A stretch of DNA of 10,881 nucleotides from Candidatus Iainarchaeum sp. (GCA_028714395.1 JAQTMJ010000010.1:1-10881), one strand, 5' to 3'; counted from the first letter of the stretch, positions 1 through 7,648 are shown. The notes: a model not told the origin generated them from the letters alone. A program made the numbers and translations.

Positions 1-2
1 AA

Positions 3-749
<747 letters not shown>

Positions 750-756
750 TGGTTGC

Positions 757-1551
757 TTGATATTCCTTACTGAAGGGCTTGCAAAGGAGATAATTGCGGG
801 CAGGGGGGAGGAAACCGAACTGAGCCTTGATTTGGGAAGGAGCAGGAGAAGGGTGAAGAGGAAGCTGCTGCTCGGGATTCCGCTGGAAAAGGTGCGCGGC
901 GACTATATCTATATATGGAATGGAAGAATGCTGTCCAAGGCTGCCATCGCTTCGGAACACTATTACCGGCTCAGGATGTTCTCCGGAATCCCGGTGCTTG
1001 AGATAGACGGGCTGAGGATGCAGCTGGTGAAGGAATTCAAGACTCCCATGGAGTATGGGAAGCTGGTTGCCGCGAAACTGGATGTGGGTAAATCGGACCG
1101 CGTGCTGGACACGTGCGCAGGGCTGGGTTACACTGCAATCGCGGCTGCTGCAAGGGGGGCTGAAGTGCTGACGTTCGAAAAAGACCAGAATGTGGTTGAG
1201 ATTGCGAAAATAAACCCGTGGAGCAGGGAGCTTTTCTCCGATGAAAAAATAGAATTCCTTGAAGGCGACGTGCTCAGCGGGATAAGGCGGATGGATGCCG
1301 GGCGGTTTGATAAAATAGTGCACGATCCTCCGAGGTTCAGCCTGGCAGGGGAGCTCTATTCGCTCGGATTTTACAGGGAGCTTTTCAGGGTTGCGAAAAA
1401 GGGCGCGCTGCTGTTCCATTATGCAGGGAACCCGGGCAGGGGGAAGGGCAGAAGTATCGGGAACGGAGTGGCTGAACGGCTGGAAAAGGCAGGGTGGAAA
1501 AAAATCAGGCGCGTGGAAAAGCTGCAGGGGGTTCTGGCAAGGAAACTTTAG
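757..1551 (+). CDS. SAM-dependent methyltransferase, COG2521-like archaeal family
   Basis: Predicted class I S-adenosylmethionine-dependent methyltransferase of 264 aa; the substrate is unknown. With the start used here, residues 1-110 form an N-terminal region typical of the family. The Rossmann domain follows with motif I VLDTCAGLGYTAI (about 116-128), the acidic end of strand 2 in FEKD (about 140-143), an NPWS signature (153-156), and motif IV HDPPRFSLAGELYS (189-202) in place of the catalytic NPPY/DPPY of nucleic-acid methyltransferases. NPWS and DPPRFSLAGELYS are how I recognise COG2521; I recall this family rather than having searched it. No ATG fits: the frame's first ATG (676) lies deep inside serS and the next (928) would remove conserved N-terminal sequence. 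TTG at 757, 7 nt after the serS stop, is the best start. DPP and the family's archaeal restriction suggest an RNA or protein substrate, which is inference. Confidence 0.85.
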   Translation: MIFLTEGLAKEIIAGRGEETELSLDLGRSRRRVKRKLLLGIPLEKVRGDYIYIWNGRMLSKAAIASEHYYRLRMFSGIPVLEIDGLRMQLVKEFKTPMEYGKLVAAKLDVGKSDRVLDTCAGLGYTAIAAAARGAEVLTFEKDQNVVEIAKINPWSRELFSDEKIEFLEGDVLSGIRRMDAGRFDKIVHDPPRFSLAGELYSLGFYRELFRVAKKGALLFHYAGNPGRGKGRSIGNGVAERLEKAGWKKIRRVEKLQGVLARKL

Positions 1552-1555
1552 TTGA

Positions 1556-1565
1556 TATTATAAAC
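1556..1565 (+). promoter_or_regulatory. TATA box for the thioredoxin gene
   Basis: The AT-rich element ATTATAAAC lies in the short gap after the methyltransferase stop, and is the only such stretch in a G+C-rich neighbourhood. Archaeal transcription starts about 26 bp from the TATA centre, which predicts a start near 1587. That is downstream of the first possible ATG (1582) and about 10 nt before ATG 1597. Confidence 0.55.
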
Positions 1566-1587
1566 ATCCTCCGGCCCTTGAATGAAC

Positions 1588-1595
1588 GGTGGTGA
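1588..1595 (+). promoter_or_regulatory. Ribosome binding site supporting the ATG at 1597
   Basis: GGTGGTGA sits directly before ATG 1597 and matches the GGTGAT core complementary to the archaeal 16S rRNA 3' end. The spacing is short. It favours 1597 over the in-frame ATG at 1582, which has no such site and would lie at or before the predicted transcription start. Confidence 0.5.
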
Positions 1596-1596
1596 G

Positions 1597-1914
1597 ATGC
1601 AGGTTGTGGATGATTCAAGCTTCAGGAAGGAGGTGCTGGAGAGCAAGCTCCCGGTGCTGGTTGATTTTTACGCAGAGTGGTGCCCGCCGTGCAAGGTGTA
1701 CGGCCCAGCGTTCGAGCGGGCAGCGGCAAAAACGGGCGGAAAAATCAAGTTCGTGAAGCTGGATGTGGACAAGGCTCCGGATGTTGCAAGGGAATGCGGG
1801 GTTATGAGCATACCTACCACTATTCTATTCAAGGAGGGGAAGCAGGCCGCGAGTTTCGTCGGGGCCATGGGCGACAGCGAACTCGAGAAGTGGCTTGGCA
1901 ATAATGTACGATGA
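1597..1914 (+). CDS. Thioredoxin-fold protein with WCPPC active site
   Basis: Small cytoplasmic thiol-disulfide oxidoreductase of 105 aa from ATG 1597, the normal thioredoxin length. There is no signal peptide. The sequence shows the standard fold: strand PVLVDFYAEW, the redox motif WCPPC (residues about 29-33), strand KIKFVKLDVDKAP, and the cis-proline loop GVMSIPTT followed by strand ILF. The motif has Pro where classical thioredoxins have Gly (WCGPC), which is expected to change the redox potential or partner range. An in-frame ATG at 1582 would add MNGGE. I prefer 1597 because of the GGTGGTGA before it and because homologues usually begin just before the V-x-D-x-x-F segment. It has its own TATA box and converges on the next gene with 25 bp between stops. 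Reductant and substrates cannot be told from the sequence. Confidence 0.93.
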   Translation: MQVVDDSSFRKEVLESKLPVLVDFYAEWCPPCKVYGPAFERAAAKTGGKIKFVKLDVDKAPDVARECGVMSIPTTILFKEGKQAASFVGAMGDSELEKWLGNNVR

Positions 1915-1916
1915 AG

Positions 1917-1929
1917 CGGGTTTTACCCG
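1917..1929. terminator. Small hairpin between convergent genes
   Basis: CGGGT-TTT-ACCCG forms a 5-bp stem with a 3-nt loop in the 25-bp gap between two converging stop codons. It reads the same way on both strands, so it could help end transcription from either side. A T-run on the plus strand comes only about 17 nt later, inside the opposite gene. Weak evidence. Confidence 0.3.
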
Positions 1930-1939
1930 AAAGCGCGAT

Positions 1940-2689
1940 TCAGAATTTTTCCGAGAAATAGTCTTCCTGCCTTGGCGCTATCAGTATCCTGGGCCTCTGG
2001 ACTGATTTAGGCTTAGGATCAGGGGAAAGCACGGAGCCGAGGCCGCCCACCATGGTGAGCAGCACGAGCCCTGCGAGTATCACTATTGCTGATTTTGAGA
2101 AAAGGTCCAGCTTTTTCTGGTCTGCAACAAACGAGCCCAGGAGGCTGTCCGGCACATCCTGGCGCACGTAGCTGAAGGAATTGGAACTTGATGTCACCGG
2201 CGCTGCGGAAGCCGGGATGAAAAGCTGCTTGTTGGAGATGCTCTGCTGGGAGCCGAAGTCCACAAAGGAGAGGGAGGGCGTTTCGGTGTCCAGGCCTTTT
2301 CCGAAAACAGATACGGTTGCGGTCTGGCGCGGCCCTATCTCCAGCACCCAGGAAAGCGTGGAGCCCAGGATGGAAGCTGAAGGTTCTGTGGAATCAAGGG
2401 AGCCGCTGTATGCCATGGACAAAATCACCTGGCGGGTGGTGTCCGCGGTGTTGGTTATCAGCACGGTAGTCTTGCGCACGGCGAACGAGGACGGGAGCTC
2501 CATGTCTCCGGTATCCTGGAACACTGAATTCTGGTAAAGGCCGTAGGTCTTGTGCACCTGGATGTCCAGGTTATTGGAGTATATGTACTGGACCGAGAAC
2601 GTGAGCAGCGAGAAAAGCGTGATGAAAAGCACTGCCAGGGCGAGATTCTTTGCAATGTTCCGCTGGGGCTCTTTCCGCATCTTCCGCAT
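1940..2689 (-). CDS. Membrane-anchored exported protein of unknown function, two transmembrane segments
   Basis: I do not recognise this 249-aa protein. A basic N-terminus (MRKMRKEPQR) precedes a transmembrane helix at about 15-37. An external region (38-197) follows, rich in Ser, Thr and Val, with alternating strand-like segments (VRKTTVLITNTADTTRQVIL, then TLSWVLEIGPRQTATVSVFG). The pattern of NT turn, hydrophobic strands and a GPRQTATVSV strand resembles the Ig-like/CARDB beta-sandwiches of archaeal surface proteins; that is inference from pattern. A second helix (about 199-221) leads to a proline- and charge-rich cytoplasmic tail. A TTG-started extension to 2710 is possible, but ATG 2689 lies 28 bp from the centre of a TATA element, as expected for a leaderless mRNA. 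ATG 2680 is a further in-frame option. It diverges from the RNA ligase gene and converges on thioredoxin. Confidence 0.85.
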   Translation of the reverse strand: MRKMRKEPQRNIAKNLALAVLFITLFSLLTFSVQYIYSNNLDIQVHKTYGLYQNSVFQDTGDMELPSSFAVRKTTVLITNTADTTRQVILSMAYSGSLDSTEPSASILGSTLSWVLEIGPRQTATVSVFGKGLDTETPSLSFVDFGSQQSISNKQLFIPASAAPVTSSSNSFSYVRQDVPDSLLGSFVADQKKLDLFSKSAIVILAGLVLLTMVGGLGSVLSPDPKPKSVQRPRILIAPRQEDYFSEKF

Positions 2690-2709
2690 AATAATAGTAT
2701 GTATCAACA

Positions 2710-2724
2710 ATACTTTAAAAGTAT
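2710..2724. promoter_or_regulatory. Symmetrical TATA element in a divergent promoter
   Basis: ATACTTTAAAAGTAT is a perfect 15-nt palindrome around one central A, lying in the 73-bp spacer between the divergent membrane-protein and RNA-ligase genes. Leftwards its centre is 28 bp from ATG 2689, fitting a leaderless mRNA. Rightwards it is 46 bp from ATG 2763, fitting a leader of about 20 nt. No other AT-rich stretch in the spacer could serve either gene. Confidence 0.6.
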
Positions 2725-2762
2725 AGCTTGGATGGCTCTATGCCCGGAAGGGATGTGGTCTC

Positions 2763-3833
2763 ATGGTTGATTCTGAAACGGTCAGGAAGGCGATGGAAAA
2801 AGGGGTTGCCGAGAAGCGGAAATTCGAGAGCCTGGAGTACGTGCGGTTCAGGGGCCCGTTCAGGGCAGTGGAGCGCGGCAGCGTGATTGCTGAGGATGGG
2901 TTTTTTCCGGGCTTTCCGCACATAAAAAGGATATTCACCCTGGAGAAGGGGCTTGCAAGGAATATAGAGGGGGATGCTGTTTTCGCGGAGGAGAAGATAG
3001 ACGGGTACAATTTGAGGGCCATATGGAGCGGCGGCGCGCTCTATGCGCTGAGCAGGGGGGGCATCGTGGACGCGTTCTCCACTGAAAAGCTGCGCGAGAT
3101 TGTACCGAAGAAGGCGTTCAGGGAGCGGGTGATGCTGTGCGGGGAGATGATCGGGAACACGCCGTACACGAAGCCCGCGAAGAACTTCGACGTGAAATAT
3201 TTCGTCTTTGATATTTACGACCTTGAGGATGGGGAGTTCATGCCTCAGGATGAGAAGCGCGCGTTCATAAAGGCGAACGGGCTGGAAAGCGTTCCGCAGC
3301 TGGGGAAGTTCAGCAAGGCAGCGGACGGGAAAAGGCTCAGGGAACTTGCGCTAAATGTGAATAAAGCCAGGAAGGAAGGCATAGTGTTCAAATCCGAAAG
3401 CAGGGAGCAGGTGGTGAAGTACGTGAATCCCAACGCTGACATTGAGGATGTGGGAAATTCCATAAAGCAGATTTTCGACATGCCCACCGGGCATTTCAAC
3501 CAGCGCATGCTGCGCTCGGGGATATTCGTGAGGGAGTACGGGCTGGATCAGAAAGCCTACGGGAAGGAGATGGGAAAGGCCATATACGGGAAATTCTGCG
3601 AGGGGCTGCGCATGCTCGAGAGCGAGGGCGAGATATACGATGAATTCGAAATAAGGGTGAAAAATCCGGCAGTGTGGGACGAGCTCAAATCGCACATGGG
3701 GAAGGAGGTGAAGCTCAGGGTGGTTTCGCAGAAGCAGGACGGGGAACGCACCATTATCAGGTTCAGGAAAATCTACGTGAAAAGCACGAAGAAGCTGAGG
3801 GAATTCCTGGGCGGGAAGGGAATCACGGATTAG
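2763..3833 (+). CDS. ATP-dependent RNA ligase, Pab1020/Rnl3 family
   Basis: Archaeal ATP-dependent RNA ligase that joins 5'-phosphate and 3'-hydroxyl RNA ends through an enzyme-AMP intermediate; characterised family members are homodimers that can circularise RNA. The 356-aa length is near the family norm. Nucleotidyltransferase motifs appear in order: motif I EEKIDGYN with nucleophile Lys78, SRGG at 97-100, the acidic CGEMIG (125-130), motif III YFVFDIYD (146-153), motif IV EGIVFKS (205-211) and motif V QVVKYV (216-221). The C-terminal part (about 230-356) is the extra helical/beta domain of this family, with DMPTGHFNQRMLRSG well preserved. ATG 2763 is used because the protein begins at the usual distance from motif I; no strong ribosome binding site is seen. 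Its stop is 6 bp from the stop of the convergent PIN gene, whose family is known as the RNA ligase partner, so the two probably work together. Confidence 0.93.
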   Translation: MVDSETVRKAMEKGVAEKRKFESLEYVRFRGPFRAVERGSVIAEDGFFPGFPHIKRIFTLEKGLARNIEGDAVFAEEKIDGYNLRAIWSGGALYALSRGGIVDAFSTEKLREIVPKKAFRERVMLCGEMIGNTPYTKPAKNFDVKYFVFDIYDLEDGEFMPQDEKRAFIKANGLESVPQLGKFSKAADGKRLRELALNVNKARKEGIVFKSESREQVVKYVNPNADIEDVGNSIKQIFDMPTGHFNQRMLRSGIFVREYGLDQKAYGKEMGKAIYGKFCEGLRMLESEGEIYDEFEIRVKNPAVWDELKSHMGKEVKLRVVSQKQDGERTIIRFRKIYVKSTKKLREFLGGKGITD

Positions 3834-3839
3834 TCTTGC

Positions 3840-4394
3840 TTATTTCTTCGCGAGCGCGGACCTGAACTTGGAGGCGTGGAGAATTTCGCAGCCGATTTTG
3901 TTCGCGAAATCAAGAACCCCTTCATCAGCGGACACGAGAGCCGCGTCCAGCTCCTTTGCCAGGAGCACGAGCTCGAAATCCTCCTTGCTGTCCAGGATTC
4001 CTGCGCGCATTGCTTCCTTGTACTTTTCCCTGAGCGTGCGCATCTTCCCCGGGCTGCCCCCGCCCTTGTCCCTGGCGAAAGTCTCGGCCAGTCTGAGCCC
4101 CTTGTTCACCCTTTCCCGCACCTCCTCTATGAAATCGTAGAAAACGGCTGCCGGAAGGTAAATGGCGTACACGTTGGGCGAGCGGCGCTTCACCAGCAGC
4201 TCCAGCTTCCCCACGTCCTCGTGCACGAAATTCCTGAGCTCGGAGAATATGCTCGAGGGCATGTAAAACTCGGCGTCGCGCTTCCGGGACGCGAGCCTGA
4301 GGAATCCGGAAACCGCCTTCCTGGGGTTGGGGCCGAATGCGCGGCTCACCTGGGGATTCACGAATATGCTCGTGTCTATCACGAACTTGCGCAT
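3840..4394 (-). CDS. PIN-domain protein, RNA ligase partner (MJ0950-like)
   Basis: A 184-aa PIN-domain protein of the family described as RNA ligase partner (MJ0950 type), found near Pab1020-type RNA ligases. PIN domains are Mg2+/Mn2+-dependent ribonucleases. The acidic residues are present: Asp7 in FVIDTSIF, Glu52 in FSELRNF, Asp139 in DSKEDFELVLLAKEL and Asp157 in VSADEGVLDFA. The middle carries a basic, Gly-rich linker (about 106-122). The frame stays open upstream to 4694, but that part is antisense to a membrane gene and would put a long unrelated tail before the conserved FVIDTS start. ATG 4394 is also 24 bp from a TATA box, fitting a leaderless mRNA. Activity is not proven here; partner family members have no assigned reaction. 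An RNA-end trimming role alongside the ligase is inference. It is not a typical VapC toxin, since no antitoxin gene adjoins it. Confidence 0.9.
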   Translation of the reverse strand: MRKFVIDTSIFVNPQVSRAFGPNPRKAVSGFLRLASRKRDAEFYMPSSIFSELRNFVHEDVGKLELLVKRRSPNVYAIYLPAAVFYDFIEEVRERVNKGLRLAETFARDKGGGSPGKMRTLREKYKEAMRAGILDSKEDFELVLLAKELDAALVSADEGVLDFANKIGCEILHASKFRSALAKK

Positions 4395-4413
4395 GATTGC
4401 ATTTGGGCTGATA

Positions 4414-4422
4414 ATTTTATAA
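4414..4422 (-). promoter_or_regulatory. TATA box for the PIN-domain gene
   Basis: On the minus strand TTTATAAAA begins two bases after the stop codon of the membrane-protein block and lies 24 bp (centre to ATG) before the PIN start. This suggests that the PIN gene has its own leaderless transcript and is not just the tail of the membrane operon, although read-through is possible because both run in the same direction with a 29-bp gap. Confidence 0.55.
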
Positions 4423-4423
4423 A

Positions 4424-5425
4424 CTAGATTAGTTTTATCAGCCCGCGCCCTATCTCGGGCACGTTGGCGCCGAAAAGCCCGTTGGACGCCTGGGCGAAAG
4501 TCATGGTTACGGTGAGCGCGAGCATGGGGAGCAGGCACAGGTTGGTGAGCAGGGAATTGATGAAATCCGAGAAGTTGGTGACCAGCTCGATTATGTTGTG
4601 CTCGAATGCGTTGTACCACAGCATAAGCGACCAGAGGGAGCCCCGGTCCGCGGTGTTGCTCAGGTCCGGAGCTGGTATATCGGGCGTGAGGCATAGCGTC
4701 GGGTAGGTGGTCGAGAAAGCGGCCGCAAGGAAGGAGAATGGATAAACCAGGTAAATCGCGACCGCGAAAGATATTACGAAGGCCCCGGCGCCCCGGGTGG
4801 GCGGGAAGGCGCGCATGAGTATGCCTATGGGAAGTATGAAATTGAGCGCGAAAACGTCCATGAAGCGCAGCACGTACACCTGGAGATGGTAAATCAGCTC
4901 GGTGAAGTAGAGCGTATTGAGCAGGTTGTCCATGCTCTGGGCCACTCCGCCCCAGGCCCAGCCGGACATGGGGTAGGCCATGAACACGTCCTGGGATATG
5001 GAAGTGAGCCAGTGGACCGGCATGCTCACCAGGAATGTCATCCTTCCCATGTCCTCGGCGCAGTACATCACGGATTTCATGTACAGTATGGATATCTCAA
5101 TCATGCTGTAATCCGGATTGTCGAACGTGGTTGGGTCCAGCGGCACAGGCACTCCGTTTGCGTCCTTGTAATTGAGATAGCCGGTCTTCTCGTAGGTGTA
5201 TTTGTACATCTCCCGCGCAACGGCCTTGCCGACCTGGGAGCCGTAGGTGAGCAGGATTATGAGGAACAGGGCCACCACGACCGAGCTTATGGCGAAGAGG
5301 AGCTCGGACTTGGCTGATTGCTCGAGCATCTTGAAATCCAGGAACCGGGCTATCATTATGAGCAGCGCGGCTACCATGACGGACATGAACGCGGCCGTCA
5401 GTACAAGTGCTTCCCATCCGGCCAT
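4424..5425 (-). CDS. Polytopic membrane protein, TRxxG family, sixth gene of the block
   Basis: A 333-aa membrane protein that I can place only in the family formed by its neighbours. There is no cleavable signal peptide: the first helix is residues 8-27, followed by a cytoplasmic linker RFLDFKMLEQSAKSE and helix 2 (43-60). External region 61-185 contains Cys122 and a Pro-rich patch (GVPVPLDP). Helix 3 (about 189-206) runs into MRAFPPTRGAG (204-214), the family turn. Helix 4 ends in LVYPF (226-230). A second external stretch (239-285, Cys245) and a last helix (about 290-312) lead to the tail PEIGRGLIKLI. Its ATG is 1 nt after the previous stop, with GAGGATGAT as ribosome binding site, so it is translated with that gene. 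It is the last gene of the block. A VirB6/TrbL-like channel role is hypothesis. Confidence 0.88.
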   Translation of the reverse strand: MAGWEALVLTAAFMSVMVAALLIMIARFLDFKMLEQSAKSELLFAISSVVVALFLIILLTYGSQVGKAVAREMYKYTYEKTGYLNYKDANGVPVPLDPTTFDNPDYSMIEISILYMKSVMYCAEDMGRMTFLVSMPVHWLTSISQDVFMAYPMSGWAWGGVAQSMDNLLNTLYFTELIYHLQVYVLRFMDVFALNFILPIGILMRAFPPTRGAGAFVISFAVAIYLVYPFSFLAAAFSTTYPTLCLTPDIPAPDLSNTADRGSLWSLMLWYNAFEHNIIELVTNFSDFINSLLTNLCLLPMLALTVTMTFAQASNGLFGANVPEIGRGLIKLI

Positions 5426-5426
5426 G

Positions 5427-6473
5427 TCATATCATCCTCGTAAGGTTTGTTATGTCTATCTCCTCGCCCATGGATTTGGAGAGGTAGCGCGCGGTCGTGA
5501 TTGCGACCAGGGTGATGAACAGGGGCATGAACACCCCGCCTATGAATATTATGGCTATGGAAGGCATCGCGATAAGCGCGTAGAGCATGAGCAGGTCGGG
5601 GCTCCAGAACCATTTCGTGAAGTAGGAGAAGAGCAGCGAGAACGGGGTAATGAGCGGGTTGGAGTCCGGATTGGACGCGAAGAAGCGGGTGATGAAATCC
5701 AAACGGTTCTTGAGCTGGGTTTCGGCAATGTCGTAGCATGGAATCACGAGCAGCGGGTAGATGAAAAGGAAGACGCAGGTGAGCGCTATTATGGTGCCCC
5801 CGAGAGGGCGCGTGTAGGTGAAGCACCTTAGCACGAGGCCGAAAGGCAGGAAGTAATAGAGGAACGCGTAGGTGCCGTAATCCAGCACGTAGGCCTGGGC
5901 TTCAGCTGTTACAACGGCTATGGTTTCCACCGTGAACGCGTTGTTGAGCACGGGCTTCACCGCGCCCCCGAGCCCTGCCAGCGGCCGCATGTTCGCCCCT
6001 ATGCCCATGGGCACCGCGGATATTTCGGTGCTGGTGAGGTAATCTATGAACGTGTATATCTTGTACTGCACGAACATTGTCTGCAGAGTGTACTCGGCGA
6101 AAGAGAACAGATGGTTGGTCGCGGAGTAATAGATGCTTTTCTGCCCCCAGGTGTCCCCTGGAAACACCATTTCGGATTTTACGCTGCACATCCCTCCGAT
6201 GAGCATCAGGAGAACCAGGAAGATTGCCACGGTTACGACGAGCTCGTACACTTCTATTTTCATGTTCGCAAGCAGCGGCTGGCTCTGGAATATGGCGCCA
6301 ATGAGGTAAATCAGTGCGATGAGGGCCCCGGAAGCCAGTATGGCCGCAGCGCAGGCGCCTATCCAGCCCGGGAATGCGACTCCGGTGTAGGGGTTGAAGC
6401 TGATGCCTGTGCACACGACCTCGTCCATCATCGGCTTGAACTCGTGGAGGAATATGTACATGGGATCACTCAT
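5427..6473 (-). CDS. Polytopic membrane protein, TRxxG family, fifth gene of the block
   Basis: A 348-aa paralogue of its neighbours. An external N-terminal segment of about 38 residues (Cys21) comes before helix 1 (38-62), which carries the family mark ALIYLIGAIFQ. A linker with MKIEVYEL leads to helix 2 (77-95). The external region 96-195 includes Cys96, VPMG (154-157) and MRPL (162-165), both shared in form with the fourth gene. Helix 3 (about 196-216) leads into LRCFTYTRPLGG (215-226), and helix 4 ends in FIYPLLVIPCYD. A second external stretch and helix 5 (about 293-322) precede the tail GEEIDITNLTRMI. The ATG at 6473 overlaps the previous stop as ATGA. An alternative ATG at 6461 (344 aa) follows GAGTGAT at a better distance and cannot be excluded. 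The molecular role is unknown. Confidence 0.88.
   Translation of the reverse strand: MSDPMYIFLHEFKPMMDEVVCTGISFNPYTGVAFPGWIGACAAAILASGALIALIYLIGAIFQSQPLLANMKIEVYELVVTVAIFLVLLMLIGGMCSVKSEMVFPGDTWGQKSIYYSATNHLFSFAEYTLQTMFVQYKIYTFIDYLTSTEISAVPMGIGANMRPLAGLGGAVKPVLNNAFTVETIAVVTAEAQAYVLDYGTYAFLYYFLPFGLVLRCFTYTRPLGGTIIALTCVFLFIYPLLVIPCYDIAETQLKNRLDFITRFFASNPDSNPLITPFSLLFSYFTKWFWSPDLLMLYALIAMPSIAIIFIGGVFMPLFITLVAITTARYLSKSMGEEIDITNLTRMI
5431..5439 (-). promoter_or_regulatory. Ribosome binding site inside the end of the fifth membrane gene
   Basis: On the minus strand GAGGATGAT lies 5 nt before ATG 5425 and runs into the stop region of the preceding gene. It is one inserted base away from GAGGTGAT, the archaeal consensus, and supports translation coupling of the last two membrane genes. 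Confidence 0.55.
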
Positions 6474-6478
6474 ATGAG
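6465..6478 (-). repeat. Gene-junction element, copy 1
   Basis: CTCATATGAGTGAT spans the end of the fourth membrane gene (Leu-Ile-stop) and the start of the fifth. The same 14 bases occur at 7635-7648. The first ten (CTCATATGAG) are a perfect palindrome, and the GAGTGAT part resembles a ribosome binding site. Here ATG inside it is the in-frame start at 6473. Confidence 0.75.
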
Positions 6479-7630
6479 CTTGGCGAACGCGCTCAGGTTT
6501 ATCTCCGTCCCCAGGTGCTTGGCTATCTCCCGCGCGAAGGAGAGCGTCACGAATATGTTCATTATGGGGAGCAGGATGCTGAACACCACTATCAGGTGCA
6601 GCACGTCAACCATCACGTCGAAAAACACCAGCACGGCCATCATTATTGCCCCCACCATCCACGGGGATATGTAGAGGATGGAAAGGGTGCCGAATGCTAT
6701 GGAGGCGGTGGTGCCCAGGGTGACCTGGGAAATGATGTATTTTATCATGTCAAGGAAGTAATTCGCTGAGAGCGTTGATGTTGCCGAGGGGAACTGCTTT
6801 TCGAATATGAGGGAATCAAGGTAGAACATGAACGGGTAGATGGTCGCAAGGGCCACCGCAAGGCCTATGAGGGTGTTCCCCCCGCCGCGCGTCTGGGGGA
6901 ACGTGCGCAGGAAAAGGCCGGCCGGGAAGAAGAACACCAGGAACCATTTGTTGATGAAGCAGAACATGAATATGAATACGCCCCACTCGCCGTAGGTCGT
7001 TATCAGGAACTGGAGGCCGAAGGATATCGCGTCTATGAGGGGCCTGAGGGCGGGCCCGAGCTGCATGGTCATGGCGCGCCTCACCGGGCCCAGCGGGACG
7101 TAGAGGGTGTACACGGAATTGACCGCTATGTTGGCGGTTATGAGAACTGAAGAATAGGTGCTCACCTTGTCCAGCATGCGGTAGCTGTAGTCGGTGGCCT
7201 TCTGGCAGACGTCAAAGCCGAGCAGGGTGCCGGAATAGGTGAACGGGGCAAGGAAGGCCAGGAAAACAATGGCGACCAGGCAGGTTATGGCAAGCTCGTT
7301 GAGCTCCTGCTTTGCGAGTGCGATAACCCTGGGCACCTGGAAGAAATTGCCGGCCATGTACACAAGGGCTATGGCCATGGCCATTATGAAGAGCGCCAGG
7401 AACGTGTACTTGAAGAGCTCCACGCCGGCGTACTGCCCGTTGGAGGTTCCGATGCACGATTGCAGGCTCTCGTTCATCTCTTTCGTTGATTGCGTCCATA
7501 TCTGCGCGAGCGGGCTGTTGTCGTGCTGGACATAGGTCTGGTAGTAATCCGGCAGGGGTGTAGTGAAGTCGGCATGGAGCGGGGCGAGCGCAAGGATGAA
7601 CAGGAAGAGAATGGCGGTTTTTTTGTTCAT
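6470..7630 (-). CDS. Polytopic membrane protein with signal peptide, TRxxG family, fourth gene of the block
   Basis: From ATG 7630 this is a 386-aa protein beginning with a clear Sec signal peptide (MNKKTAILFLFILALAPLHA, cleavage before DF). About 55 external residues with one Cys follow, then helix 1 with the family mark ALVYMAGNFFQ, linker ALAKQELNELA, and helix 2. The external region holds YVPLGP and LRPL. A very aromatic helix (FMFCFINKWFLVFFFPAG) runs into LRTFPQTRGGG, and helix 4 ends in TIYPFMFYLD. The last part has one long or two short hydrophobic segments and the tail LGTEINLSAFAKLI. In-frame starts also exist at ATG 7633 and GTG 7639. I prefer 7630 because GTGAT lies 4 nt before it. 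A different frame opens at ATG 7643 but is a shadow. The mature N-terminus is predicted outside, as in the third gene. Confidence 0.87.
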   Translation of the reverse strand: MNKKTAILFLFILALAPLHADFTTPLPDYYQTYVQHDNSPLAQIWTQSTKEMNESLQSCIGTSNGQYAGVELFKYTFLALFIMAMAIALVYMAGNFFQVPRVIALAKQELNELAITCLVAIVFLAFLAPFTYSGTLLGFDVCQKATDYSYRMLDKVSTYSSVLITANIAVNSVYTLYVPLGPVRRAMTMQLGPALRPLIDAISFGLQFLITTYGEWGVFIFMFCFINKWFLVFFFPAGLFLRTFPQTRGGGNTLIGLAVALATIYPFMFYLDSLIFEKQFPSATSTLSANYFLDMIKYIISQVTLGTTASIAFGTLSILYISPWMVGAIMMAVLVFFDVMVDVLHLIVVFSILLPIMNIFVTLSFAREIAKHLGTEINLSAFAKLI

Positions 7631-7634
7631 CATA

Positions 7635-7648
7635 ATCACTCATATGAG
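7635..7648 (-). repeat. Gene-junction element, copy 2
   Basis: CTCATATGAGTGAT spans the end of the third membrane gene and lies just before the start of the fourth, identical to 6465-6478. Here the internal ATG (7643) is out of frame with the downstream protein, so only its GTGAT part can act, as ribosome binding site for ATG 7630 or 7633. Confidence 0.75.

Noticed and set aside
3840..4394. PIN protein as the toxin of a VapBC toxin-antitoxin pair
   Set aside because: There is no small antitoxin gene next to it, and the sequence and the adjoining RNA ligase fit the ligase-partner family better.
4414..4440. Terminator at the end of the membrane block
   Set aside because: The AT-rich stretch after the stop has no T-run long enough to call and is better explained as the PIN promoter.
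4395..4694. Upstream extension of the PIN gene's frame
   Set aside because: It runs out of frame through the end of the sixth membrane gene and is Pro/His/Arg-rich. PIN domains start at the FVIDTS strand, and a TATA box sits just before ATG 4394.
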